64,000 nt of DNA, taken from positions 62,001-126,000 of the forward strand of contig JADJAK010000003.1 in the NCBI GenBank assembly GCA_016704275.1, written 5' to 3'. Source of the DNA: Gemmatimonadota bacterium (GTDB taxonomy: Bacteria; Gemmatimonadota; Gemmatimonadetes; Gemmatimonadales; GWC2-71-9). The translations under genes and the position numbers were made by a program. Below, in pieces: positions 26,203-37,312 of this stretch. How positions within the stretch are numbered: position 1 is the first letter of the stretch; every line of letters begins with the position of its first letter. The notes below the pieces were generated by a model. The model did no database searches. It was given only the letters and a program-made list of their open reading frames with translations, and was not told where the DNA came from.

Positions 26203-27008
26203 TGCGTCGTACGCTGTTGCCATCGCTCGCTGCTGCCATCGTCGCCCTTGCCGGCTGCAACCGCGCGCCGGCGGTCACGCCGGGTGCCGCTCGGCTTCGT
26301 CTGACCTCGCAAGAAATCGATTCGATGTGGAATCAGGCGCTCGCGCTGTACCAGAAGCGGGATTGGCGGAAGGCCGGTACGGCGCTGGAGCGGGCCCAGC
26401 TCGAAATGCCGGTCACCGACAAGCGCATTCCGGTCGCCCGTTTCTATCTGGCGGAGTCGCGCCTCGGCGAGAAGAGCAACCTGCAGGCGGTCCGCGAATT
26501 CCGCCGCGTCTCCGACGAATTCCCGAACGACACCCTCGCCGCCCCCGCGCTCGTGCGCGCTGGCGATGCGTATCTCAAGATGTGGCGCCGTCCCGAACTC
26601 GACCCGACCTACGGGCAGAGTGCCTACGCGACGTACCAGGAAGTGCTGAGCCGCTATCCCGGCACCGAGTCGGCCAAGACCGCCGACCTGCGCATCAAGG
26701 ACATCGAGAACCGCTTTGCCATCAAGGAGTACAAGGCGGCGCTCTATTACATCCGCTTCAAGGCCCTCGACTCGGCGATCCTCTACCTCCGGAACATCAT
26801 CGCCACCTGGCCGCGCGCGGAAACGGTGCCGGACGCGCTCGACAAGCTCGTCACCGCGTATCGCACCCTCGGCTACGTCGAGGACACCAACGAGACCTGC
26901 GCGTACTTCCGCCGGCAGTGGCCCGATTCGCCGAAGCTCGCCGTGAGCTGCCCGGAGTCGAAGGACTCTGTTGCCGCCCCGGCCGCCGAGATCAAGAAGG
27001 GTCCCTGA
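26202..27008 (+). CDS. bamD: Outer membrane protein assembly factor BamD
   Basis: BamD is the essential TPR lipoprotein of the BAM complex, which inserts beta-barrel proteins. It has 268 residues, a signal peptide ending AIVALAGC (cysteine at about 19) and TPR helices with the family-typical ARFYLAESRLGEKSNLQA and the LSRYPGTESAKTADLRIKDI region. The TGATG overlap with the preceding lipoprotein gene suggests joint translation. BamA is not in the window. Confidence 0.85.
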   Translation: MRRTLLPSLAAAIVALAGCNRAPAVTPGAARLRLTSQEIDSMWNQALALYQKRDWRKAGTALERAQLEMPVTDKRIPVARFYLAESRLGEKSNLQAVREFRRVSDEFPNDTLAAPALVRAGDAYLKMWRRPELDPTYGQSAYATYQEVLSRYPGTESAKTADLRIKDIENRFAIKEYKAALYYIRFKALDSAILYLRNIIATWPRAETVPDALDKLVTAYRTLGYVEDTNETCAYFRRQWPDSPKLAVSCPESKDSVAAPAAEIKKGP

Positions 27009-27009
27009 C

Positions 27010-27582
27010 GTGCGGGTGGGGATCCTCGGTGGTTCCTTCGACCCGATCCACAACGCCCACCTGATCGCTGCGCAGCTGGCCCGGGAATCCCTCGGGCTGG
27101 ATGTCGTGCGCCTGATGGTCGCGGCCCAGCAGCCTCACAAGCTCGGTGGCCATGAAGCCACCGCCGAACAACGCGCGGAGATGGTCGAGCTCGCCGTCGC
27201 CGGCCTCCCAGGGCTGGTGGCCGATTGGCGCGAGCTCCGGCGCAGCGGCCCCTCATATACCGTCGATACCCTCCGTGAGCTGCACGCCGAATCGCCCGGG
27301 ACGGAGTTCACTTTGCTCCTCGGTGCCGACACCGCCAGCCACTTCGCCGAGTGGCGTGAGCCCGAGGCCATTCGTGCGCTGGCGCGGGTGGTGGTCTTCC
27401 GGCGGGGTGACGCGGCCGTTCCGGCAGGCTTCTCTGCCGAAGTGGCCGTCCCGGCATTGGAACTCTCCTCCACTGCGGTTCGTACCCGTGCTGCAGCTGG
27501 TTTGTCGCTGGTCGGATGGGTCCCTGACCGGGTGGCCGACTATATTTCAAGGTTTGGGCTCTATGTCAGTCACGGGGAGTAG
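27010..27582 (+). CDS. nadD: Nicotinate-nucleotide adenylyltransferase
   Basis: NadD adenylates nicotinate mononucleotide in NAD synthesis. The 190-residue protein has the nucleotidyltransferase motif GILGGSFDPIHNAHL, VAAQQPHKLGG and a C-terminal ELSSTAVRTRAAAGLSLVGWVP, which corresponds to the ISSTxIR motif. GTG at 27010 is the likely start because it directly precedes the first beta strand; upstream codons lie in bamD. A TATATT box (27541-27546) inside its 3' end might serve secA. Confidence 0.93.
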   Translation: MRVGILGGSFDPIHNAHLIAAQLARESLGLDVVRLMVAAQQPHKLGGHEATAEQRAEMVELAVAGLPGLVADWRELRRSGPSYTVDTLRELHAESPGTEFTLLLGADTASHFAEWREPEAIRALARVVVFRRGDAAVPAGFSAEVAVPALELSSTAVRTRAAAGLSLVGWVPDRVADYISRFGLYVSHGE

Positions 27583-27588
27583 TGCTGG

Positions 27589-30750
<3,162 letters not shown>

Positions 30751-30753
30751 CCT

Positions 30754-30845
30754 TTCAGGCGCCGTCTTCAGGCGCGGTTCTCAGGCGCGGATGTCAATCC
30801 GCGCCATCCGCAAAGATCCTGAATGAAGCCGCCGCAAGGCGGCTT
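30754..30845. repeat. 13-bp tandem repeat and two hairpins after secA
   Basis: Three 13-base units begin at 30754, 30767 and 30780, each with (T/C)TCAGGCGC followed by four variable bases. The third unit supplies the left arm of a perfect 9-bp hairpin (GGCGCGGAT 30784-30792, loop GTCA, complement 30797-30805). A second hairpin (AAGCCGCC 30826-30833, loop GCAA, complement 30838-30845) follows. Neither has a T tract. They may still mark the 3' end of the secA transcript. Confidence 0.6.
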
Positions 30846-30876
30846 CGCTGCATTCCGGGAGTGGCGCCGCCACCGG

Positions 30877-30903
30877 TTGTCGCAATCCGATTGTGGGTAT
30901 TAT
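30877..30903 (+). promoter_or_regulatory. Possible promoter of the propeller gene
   Basis: TTGTCG (30877-30882) and TATTAT (30898-30903) are separated by 15 bases, shorter than the 17 seen elsewhere in this window. The start site would be near 30910, 34 bases before the ATG. Confidence 0.35.
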
Positions 30904-30943
30904 CCGAGATCGTCCACCCACGCCTCCTCATGCCGGCGGTCCC

Positions 30944-32152
30944 ATGAGCGTTTTGGTCTGGATCCGGGCAGTCAGCCTCATCGCCCTCTTGCCGGGTGTT
31001 TCCTGGGCTCAGGGCGTCGTCAGGCTTCAGCGCGGCGACACGTTGGTCCTCCGCACCACTGGGCCTGGCCGCTGGGGGCCACCGAAGCGAGCCGTCGAGC
31101 TCCGACGGCTCTCGGGCCCACGTGACCAAGAGGAGTTCGGTCGCATCGATTGCATCAGCGCGTTGCCTGATGGCGGCGTGGTCGTCTACGACGCGAAGGG
31201 TCTCGATGGTCCGACACTATTCGTGATCAATGCGGACGGGACCACCCGACGCACGCTGGGCCGCCTTGGTGCGGGGCCAGGTGAATATCGAGCGACGCAA
31301 CTCACGACGTGTCTCGCTGTGCAGGCGGACGGCACGATCCTCTTTCTTGACACGGGGAACTCGCGGATCGATCGCTGGGGTGCAAAGGGCGAGGTGCTGC
31401 CCGCCATCCCACTCTCCGCGATCCCGGTCGGCCCGGAGCCGAACCTTCTCGCGGGCGCGAACGGGTCGATCTACGTCCGCGCCGGCCTGGGTCGTCCGCG
31501 GCGGCAGTTCGTTCCGTGGCACACGGACTTTTCGGCCTTCGGTTTCCTGCACCTGAGTCCATCCGGCGCGGTGTTGGACACGGTTCACGCGCAACGCACA
31601 TGGCGTGACTACCAGGTGCCGCGGGAATTCGATCCATGGGATGTCACGTTACCGTTCGAGGATGGGACCCTCTTCATCTCCGGTGCCGACCGTCTCGCAT
31701 TTCTGCTGCGATCGCGCGTGGGCCGAGATGTGCTTGTCGAGCATCCGACTGACCCTGTCCCGGTGACCGCGGCGGAGCGGAAGGAGTGGACCGCCATCAG
31801 AGGCTGGTACCAGGGTTCCGTTCCTCCGCCGGCGCCGAGTTTCGCGAATACCAAGTCAGCCTTCTTTGCTGTCGCGCGTGCGCACGACGGGACGATCTGG
31901 CTGCGGCTCCATGTCGCGGCCGTGCGCGATACACCCCGCGAGGCATTTCCGGGGGTCAAAGACCCACCCTCGCCGATTCGCGAGTGGTTCGAGTCGCCGG
32001 TCTTTGCGGCGTTCCTGGTCGACGGGACCTTCCTTGGCGAGGCGCAACTCCCGCTGCACTCCAGGATGCATGTCTTTGCGGGGGCGTTCGCGTGGGGGAT
32101 TGCGGTGGCGCCGGACGGTCAGGAGACGCTGGTGCGGTGGAGGGTGCGCTGA
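30944..32152 (+). CDS. Secreted 6-bladed beta-propeller protein
   Basis: A 402-residue exported protein with signal peptide WIRAVSLIALLPGVSWAQ. Propeller-like repeats follow, with GRLGAGPGEYRATQ at about residues 105-118, the signature of the NHL-like 6-bladed family, plus DGTILFLDTGNSRIDRW and HDGTIWLRLHV. The ATG at 30944 gives the signal peptide; 17 upstream codons do not. The second propeller at 34.5 kb shares the GPGE motif and may be a distant paralogue. The function is unknown; such proteins often bind ligands outside the cell. Confidence 0.8.
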   Translation: MSVLVWIRAVSLIALLPGVSWAQGVVRLQRGDTLVLRTTGPGRWGPPKRAVELRRLSGPRDQEEFGRIDCISALPDGGVVVYDAKGLDGPTLFVINADGTTRRTLGRLGAGPGEYRATQLTTCLAVQADGTILFLDTGNSRIDRWGAKGEVLPAIPLSAIPVGPEPNLLAGANGSIYVRAGLGRPRRQFVPWHTDFSAFGFLHLSPSGAVLDTVHAQRTWRDYQVPREFDPWDVTLPFEDGTLFISGADRLAFLLRSRVGRDVLVEHPTDPVPVTAAERKEWTAIRGWYQGSVPPPAPSFANTKSAFFAVARAHDGTIWLRLHVAAVRDTPREAFPGVKDPPSPIREWFESPVFAAFLVDGTFLGEAQLPLHSRMHVFAGAFAWGIAVAPDGQETLVRWRVR

Positions 32153-32243
32153 TCCGTTGCGTGGCGCCGCCAGCTTCCGCAACGCAGGGAATGGGGTGAT
32201 ACTGGGAGGGTAGTCCGCTTCGCCTCCGACCCGGGAGCTCCCC

Positions 32244-34406
32244 CTGACGAGCCTGTGTCACGCCCTCCAGCGCGCGCTGCCGCTCCTCGTCGCCTTGGCC
32301 GTCGGGGCGGCCCGGCCGCTCGCCTCCCAGGCGCTCACGCCCTCGCCGTCGGCGGGTTGTGCCGCGATCGTGTCGCTCTCGTCGAGCGAACTGCTCGAGC
32401 GCGAACGCCTCGCCACCTTCGACCGCCGGCAGCGCGAATCGACGGCGGGGTTCTGGCGCGAGCTCGGGTGCATTCGTCAGGCGCTCGACCTCTTGGGCCA
32501 CAAGGGTCGCGAAGGGGCGCTGATGATCGCCGGCACGAGCTGGCACCAGGGCGCAATCAATGCCTACCTCCAGGCGCTGCGCACCGGACCAACGGATTCT
32601 CTCACGCTGACGCTCCTGGGCCAGATCGTCCTCGACGACTGGTACGCCGACTCACTCGGCGCGGTCGGCCGGGCGCTGCTGCGGGGTGCCGAGGGCGGCG
32701 TGCTCGACCGTGATGCGCTTAGGGGGTGCAGCACGGCCGCGTTTTGGGTCGGTGATCTGCCGACGGCTCGCGGTTGCGGCGAGGCGGGCCTCGCGAGTGG
32801 TCGGGATTCCACCTTCCACCAGCTCGCGGTGGCACGTGCCGCCGCCGGGGCAGGAGACACCGTGACCACCAGCCGCGCATTCGGTGCGGCCGTACGCGCG
32901 GTGCGCACTGCCGAGGACTGGGAGCTGCTCAGATGGCAGTTGCAGTGGTTCCTCTCGCCCGTCGAGCAGGCACGCGTGGACTCGGCGGCTGGGGATCGGC
33001 GGACGCAAATGGTTGCCGATTTGATCGCCAGTCGGGATGTCCGCGATGGTCGTCGATCGGGCGCCAGGGCCGTGGAGCATTTTCGTCGGCTGGACTATGC
33101 CACGGCGCACTTCGCGATGCAGATGCCGAAGTCCCAACGCGAGCGCATCCGGACCCTGCCCGCCACGGTCATCATCCCGGATAGCATCGCCGACCGCTTG
33201 CGTGGCGCGCGGATCAAGGATGGTCTCCCCGGCGATGTGTACAACCCGAATGATTCGTTTCCCCACAGCGTCCCGGCGCGCCCGCTACGCGAGTTCCCAC
33301 GGTGGCAGGTCGATCTCGATGATCGTGGGGTCGTCTACCTCCGCTATGGGCAGCCGGTCCAGCGCATTCCGCGGATCGGGAAGTTCACGATGCGAGAGGT
33401 GTGGTTGTACGTGATCGATGACAAGAAACTGCTGGTGCACTTCGAGAGCGAGGCCTTTACCGGGACCCTCGAGGCGACCCGTCTCGTCACCGGCGTCCTC
33501 GGGGACTACCTCTGCGACGTGGATGTGCGGCGCTGTCAGGAAACGGCGGAGGCGGTGCATGGGAGGCTCAAGCCGGAGAACCTCGAGACCATCCGGGGTC
33601 AGGACCGCGAGTTCCTCGCGACCGCCACGACCAAGGACAACAACTCGAGTCAGCCGGCGAACCAGCTCCGGGTGATGGCGAACGCGTATGCGCTCTGGCG
33701 GCCGAGCACCGGGCAACCCGTCACCGTCATCCCGTATGCGGTCCGGTTGTCGGACATGGCGACGCTGCCGGGCGATTCGTTGCTGCAGCCGCTCCGCGTG
33801 GCGGCGCAGAGCTGGGACGGCACTGCCGCGGTGCGCTTCGACTCCACCATCACCCGTCGAGTCCGGAAGCCCTCCGGTGCGGGCAGGGATGTGTACCTGA
33901 CCGGGGTGATGGCATTGCCCGGGACATCAGCATTGTCGGCATGGAGCATTGTCCTCTCCCAGGGGCCGGATCGCGGCGGCCGCTACTACGAGGAGCAGCA
34001 CGCCCCGCTCGCGACAGGGCCGCTGGTGCTCAGCGACGTCGTCCTCGGCGCCCCGTCGCAGAAGCTGAATTGGGAGGATGGGGAACTCGTGCTCCCATTG
34101 GTGCCACTGCAGGGATTCAACCAGAAGGAACCGGTGGCGCTCTACGTCCAGGCGCGGTCGGCCGTGTCCCGAGCCGATGGCGTGGCCGTTGAGGTCGTCA
34201 TTGCCCGGCCCTCAACTCCCGGAAAGGAGCGAAAGGTCGAACTCACCGTCGGCTTCAAGCGCGCGCTTGCGGCCGGGCTCAACGAGCTCCAACAGGAGGT
34301 CGACATTTCGCGCCTGGATCCCGGCGAGTACGTGCTGGAGGTCGCCGTGCGGCACGCCGCCACGGGCGCGAGTGACCGGCGGAGTGCGCGGTTGGTGGTG
34401 CGGTAG
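32244..34406 (+). CDS. GWxTD-like domain secreted protein, uncertain start
   Basis: A large protein of 720 residues if it starts at CTG 32244, or 703 from TTG 32295. No ATG or GTG exists between these points. The CTG reading adds residues that complete a signal peptide (ALQRALPLLVALAVGAA..LASQA) and has GGGAG 6 bases ahead, so it is preferred. The middle holds WQVDLDDRGVVYLRYGQP, which resembles the GWxTD-domain motif found in Gemmatimonadota, Acidobacteriota and Bacteroidota exported proteins. The N-terminal 250 residues are helical. The C-terminus looks beta-rich. No enzyme motif is seen. Confidence 0.72.
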   Translation: MTSLCHALQRALPLLVALAVGAARPLASQALTPSPSAGCAAIVSLSSSELLERERLATFDRRQRESTAGFWRELGCIRQALDLLGHKGREGALMIAGTSWHQGAINAYLQALRTGPTDSLTLTLLGQIVLDDWYADSLGAVGRALLRGAEGGVLDRDALRGCSTAAFWVGDLPTARGCGEAGLASGRDSTFHQLAVARAAAGAGDTVTTSRAFGAAVRAVRTAEDWELLRWQLQWFLSPVEQARVDSAAGDRRTQMVADLIASRDVRDGRRSGARAVEHFRRLDYATAHFAMQMPKSQRERIRTLPATVIIPDSIADRLRGARIKDGLPGDVYNPNDSFPHSVPARPLREFPRWQVDLDDRGVVYLRYGQPVQRIPRIGKFTMREVWLYVIDDKKLLVHFESEAFTGTLEATRLVTGVLGDYLCDVDVRRCQETAEAVHGRLKPENLETIRGQDREFLATATTKDNNSSQPANQLRVMANAYALWRPSTGQPVTVIPYAVRLSDMATLPGDSLLQPLRVAAQSWDGTAAVRFDSTITRRVRKPSGAGRDVYLTGVMALPGTSALSAWSIVLSQGPDRGGRYYEEQHAPLATGPLVLSDVVLGAPSQKLNWEDGELVLPLVPLQGFNQKEPVALYVQARSAVSRADGVAVEVVIARPSTPGKERKVELTVGFKRALAAGLNELQQEVDISRLDPGEYVLEVAVRHAATGASDRRSARLVVR

Positions 34407-34506
34407 CGACGTCGATCGCGGCCATGAGGCACCAAGTGTTGCTGCCCGAAGGTCACCCTTTCTCAATTGTTTCGTGCCGAATCCACCGTACCCCTGAGGA
34501 TCAACA

Positions 34507-35631
34507 ATGCGCACCGCCCCTCTCGGAATCTCATGGTTGATGGTCACGCTCCTCGCCGCGCCTCCCGTGGTCGGCCAGGGGACTGCCCCACGCCCCGTCA
34601 TCCTCACCGCCCCCACCTGCGCCACCTGCCGCGTCGAACTCACCTCGGTCGGGAAGCTCGGCGGCGACGGCGGACCGCTCGACGACGCGAAAGGATTCGG
34701 CGAGCTCAGGGCGATCAGCGACACCCTGATCGTCGTGACTCCCGCGAAGCCGCTCGGCGTCTGGGGTGTGCACCCCTCCGGGCGGATCATCTGGCGGAGC
34801 GGGCGGCAAGGGTCCGGGCCTGGGGAGTTCCAGCGGGCCGATCGGATCGGCGTGCTCCCTGGCGACTCGATCGTGATCTGGGATCAGGAACTCGCCCGGC
34901 TGACGCTGCTGACCAAAGGCGGCCGCCTCGTCCGCAGCGAACGTGTGATCGCCGGGGTACCGATTTTCGTCCCGACCTCCGGCACCGGAGGCTTCGCGCT
35001 GGGGAGGCTCGTCAAGCCGGCGCCAGGGAGCAAGACACCGCCGCTTCCGGTGCACCGCGTGCGGCTTGACTCTGTGCTCAGCAGCTTTGGCAGCGCGAAC
35101 GCCACCAAGGATCCCGGGGATCCGTTCCGCTTCGATCGCATTGTGCTGCCGTACAAGGGCGGCGCGATCGTGATTCCGCGCGTCTATCAGCTCGCAGCTG
35201 AGATCTATGATCGTCGCGACCAGCTTACCACGCGATTCGAACGGGTCGCGAAGTGGTTCTCCCCCTATGAGAGTTATGTGGCCGGCATTCCCGACACGCC
35301 GCCAACGCCACTCGTGTACGATGCCTGGGTCGATGACCAGGACCTGCTCTGGCTGCTGATCCAGCGCGCCGCGCCAACATGGGCACAGGCGTTCAGCAAG
35401 GAAGCGACCGCCGGGGAAGGGGGGCGCAAGGTGCGCCGCCTAGACAACCCTGGGCTCTACCTCGAAGGCGTGATCGAGGTGATCGATCTTAAGAAGCGCC
35501 AGTTGCTCGTCTCGCAACAGGTGCCCCAACAGGTCTCCTACGCGCTGGGGCGCAACATGATCGCATCAAAGCAGTCGACCCCAGATGGCGATCGCTTCCT
35601 GGTGCTGCACCGGGCAGCGTTGCGGCGGTAG
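34507..35631 (+). CDS. Secreted beta-propeller-like protein
   Basis: A 374-residue exported protein with a signal peptide (GISWLMVTLLAAPPVVGQG), then TCATCRVEL, a CxxC pair just after cleavage. The propeller motif GRQGSGPGEFQRADRIG at about 98-114 matches the family of the gene at 30.9 kb. Blade-like repeats (GDSIVIWDQELARLTLL) continue to the end. TGAGGA at 34495-34500 is the ribosome site. It may have arisen by old duplication of the upstream propeller; the GWxTD gene lies between them. Confidence 0.75.
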   Translation: MRTAPLGISWLMVTLLAAPPVVGQGTAPRPVILTAPTCATCRVELTSVGKLGGDGGPLDDAKGFGELRAISDTLIVVTPAKPLGVWGVHPSGRIIWRSGRQGSGPGEFQRADRIGVLPGDSIVIWDQELARLTLLTKGGRLVRSERVIAGVPIFVPTSGTGGFALGRLVKPAPGSKTPPLPVHRVRLDSVLSSFGSANATKDPGDPFRFDRIVLPYKGGAIVIPRVYQLAAEIYDRRDQLTTRFERVAKWFSPYESYVAGIPDTPPTPLVYDAWVDDQDLLWLLIQRAAPTWAQAFSKEATAGEGGRKVRRLDNPGLYLEGVIEVIDLKKRQLLVSQQVPQQVSYALGRNMIASKQSTPDGDRFLVLHRAALRR

Positions 35632-35859
35632 CAGGCGGGCAGGGCGGTCGACACTCGGTGTTGGCATTGGTCAGACCGCACTTGGTCGCATTAGTCGGTA
35701 CCGCACCGCGCCGTGGATCCTGGGGATTCCTGGGCCCATCGTCCAGATCCCTTGCATGGGCGCGCATCTCGAATCACAATCCTCGGCATCCAACAGCGCC
35801 AACTACCGTTCGTTGTGACGAGCCACTCGAACACCACGGCGACGACCCGAGGAGGAGTG
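35632..35859. other. Intergenic spacer before the antitoxin gene
   Basis: This 228-base gap has no convincing gene. It contains the promoter-like pair described at 35752-35780. Confidence 0.4.
35752..35780 (+). promoter_or_regulatory. Possible promoter of the antitoxin gene
   Basis: TTGCAT (35752-35757) and CACAAT (35775-35780) are 17 bases apart. Transcription would begin near 35787, giving a leader of about 73 bases. Motif match is moderate. Confidence 0.35.
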
Positions 35860-36087
35860 ATGGCCACCCTGGAGTTGGTCGGAGTCCCTGAATCCCTGAT
35901 CGAACGACTGACCGCCCTCGCTGTCGAGAACAATCGCAGCTTGAGCGAGGAGGCTGTCGCCGCCCTCGAGCAGTGGGTGGAGACGACTGCACTCATATCG
36001 CGGCTCCGGGAGCATCGCGCGAAGCTTCATGTTCCACCGTTGACCGACGCTCAGCTTCGTCGCATGAAGAACGACGGGCGCCGCTAA
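35860..36087 (+). CDS. FitA-like ribbon-helix-helix antitoxin, no toxin partner adjacent
   Basis: A 75-residue protein with the pattern MATLELVGVPESLIERLTAL followed by AVENNRSLSEEAVAALE, typical of FitA/plasmid-stability antitoxins that pair with PIN-domain VapC-like toxins. The start follows GGAGGAG (35851-35857), a strong ribosome site. Normally a PIN gene overlaps its end. Here the next gene is radC after 69 bases and no PIN-like frame is seen on either strand. It is either an orphan regulator or the remnant of a toxin-antitoxin pair. Confidence 0.72.
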   Translation: MATLELVGVPESLIERLTALAVENNRSLSEEAVAALEQWVETTALISRLREHRAKLHVPPLTDAQLRRMKNDGRR

Positions 36088-36156
36088 CGCCCCATCCCGC
36101 CACCCCGTGCGCTCGTTCGCGCCGTTCCCCGCACACCCACGCCGCCACCTTGCGGC

Positions 36157-36831
36157 ATGCCCACCCTCCTCGCCGATCATGACCGCCCCCGCGAACGCCT
36201 CTGGCGCCTCGGCCCCGCCGCCCTCAATGTCCGCGAACTCCTCGCCATCCTCCTCGGCACCGGCTCCGGTGAACAGGACGCGCTCGCCACCGCCGAACAG
36301 TTGTTGCACGCCGCCGATGGCGGGCTGCGCCGACTCGCAGCACGGCCCGGCGCCGAACTGATGAAGACCGCCGGCGTGGGCGAGGCGAAGGCCGCCCGCC
36401 TCCTCGCCGCGTTTGAACTCGCCGGTCGACTCGCACGCGAGGCACGCCCCGCTGCGCCACGCATCCGCGAACCGGCCGACGTTGCCCGCTTCGTTGGTGA
36501 CCGACTTCGCGACCTCCCCGTCGAGGAGTTCCACCTGCTGGCGCTCGACACCCGGTCGCGCGTGCTCCGCGACGTGCTGGTCACCCGTGGACTGATTGAC
36601 TCGTCGCTGGTGCATCCGCGCGAGGTCTTCCGCGCGGCGATCGCCGAGGCGGCGGCAGGGATCATCCTGGTGCACAACCATCCGAGTGGCGACCCGACGC
36701 CGTCCCCCGAGGATCGGGCGGTGACGCGGCAGCTGGTGGCGGCGGGGCAGCTGCTCGACCTGCCGGTGTATGACCATGTGATCATTGCGGGGGATCGGTT
36801 TACGAGCTTTGCGACGGCGGGATTGCTATAG
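36157..36831 (+). CDS. radC: RadC-family JAMM/MPN+ protein
   Basis: A 224-residue RadC protein with a UPF0758 N-terminal helix-hairpin-helix region (LWRLGPAALNVRELLAILL, MKTAGVGEAKAARLLAAF). A JAMM metalloprotease-like domain carries HNHPSGDPTPSPED at about 168-181. RadC was once linked to DNA repair, but its role is unsettled. No ribosome site precedes the ATG. A heptamer array begins 5 bases past its stop. Confidence 0.92.
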   Translation: MPTLLADHDRPRERLWRLGPAALNVRELLAILLGTGSGEQDALATAEQLLHAADGGLRRLAARPGAELMKTAGVGEAKAARLLAAFELAGRLAREARPAAPRIREPADVARFVGDRLRDLPVEEFHLLALDTRSRVLRDVLVTRGLIDSSLVHPREVFRAAIAEAAAGIILVHNHPSGDPTPSPEDRAVTRQLVAAGQLLDLPVYDHVIIAGDRFTSFATAGLL

Positions 36832-36836
36832 GGGAC

Positions 36837-36871
36837 GATGATCGATGATCGATGGTCGATGATCGATGATC
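36837..36871. repeat. GATGATC heptamer array (locus d)
   Basis: Five tandem 7-mers: four GATGATC and, in third place, GATGGTC. Locus e near uvrB carries the same variant in third place of its right arm, so the two loci are related. No inverted partner array was found on the right side here. Confidence 0.85.
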
Positions 36872-36914
36872 GATCGAAGGGGCGCGCGGAGTCGGGGTCG
36901 TTGACGCGAGGACC

Positions 36915-37112
36915 GTCCAGTCGCTCGCCGGGCGACCATCTGTCCAACGGGGCGGCGACCCACCGGCGTGCGACGTCGGACCGCAGCGTCAGCGAGCCCC
37001 GACCCGTGCGCCCCCCGGGCCCTCCGGGCCGCTGACGCCCTGGGGCCGACCTCGCACGCCGGGGCGCGCCGGCCGGTGGCGAGACCGGATGGTCACCCGG
37101 CGAACGCTGGAC
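36915..37112. other. Nested long inverted repeat, candidate structured RNA
   Basis: Three coaxial stems are visible. Outer: GTCCAG/CTGGAC (36915-36920, 37107-37112), TCGCCGGG/CCCGGCGA (36925-36932, 37096-37103) and GACCATC/GATGGTC (36934-36940, 37088-37094). Middle: GGCGTGCGA plus GTCGG (36965-36979) with CCGAC plus TCGCACGCC (37046-37060), one C-C mismatch. Inner: GCGTCAGCG (36986-36994) with 37030-37038, 9 bp perfect. This could be an RNA gene, a leader or a DNA palindrome. Confidence 0.55.
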
Positions 37113-37120
37113 TCCGGCCG

Positions 37121-37270
37121 GCTACGCCGTCGCTCCGCTCAGGATGACAATCCGTTGGGGTACCGAGGACAGCGAGTTCGGAGGCCCCGCCGCCCTGCGG
37201 GGGCGGGGAGAGGCGAATCGAGAGGTCCTTCGACTGCGCCCGCTACGCGGGCTCCGCTCAGGATGACAGC
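37121..37270. repeat. Two half copies of the dispersed hairpin core
   Basis: The right half of the core found at loci b and c occurs twice in the same orientation. CTCCGCTCAGGATGACAA is at 37133-37150, and the longer GAGGTCCTTCGACTGCGC...GCTCAGGATGAC is at 37231-37268. No left half is present, so no full hairpin can form. This looks like a decayed or rearranged element. Confidence 0.7.
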
Positions 37271-37278
37271 TACGGTTG

Positions 37279-37307
37279 TTGACGCCACGCCCGGGCCCCG
37301 CCATTGT
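37279..37307 (+). promoter_or_regulatory. Promoter of rel, start site at or next to the ATG
   Basis: TTGACG (37279-37284) and CATTGT (37302-37307) are 17 bases apart. Only five bases separate the -10 box from the ATG at 37313, so transcription would start at about the first codon and the mRNA would be leaderless. The ATG has no ribosome site of its own. Confidence 0.5.
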
Positions 37308-37312
37308 CAGGC

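Larger units (their letters stand above)
36832..37312. other. 481-base intergenic region rich in inverted repeats
   Basis: This gap between radC and rel holds, in order, a heptamer array (36837-36871), a nested inverted repeat of about 200 bases (36915-37112), two half copies of the dispersed hairpin core (37121-37150 and 37225-37270) and the rel promoter. No conserved protein is encoded; small frames here are short and mirror the repeats. Confidence 0.75.
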
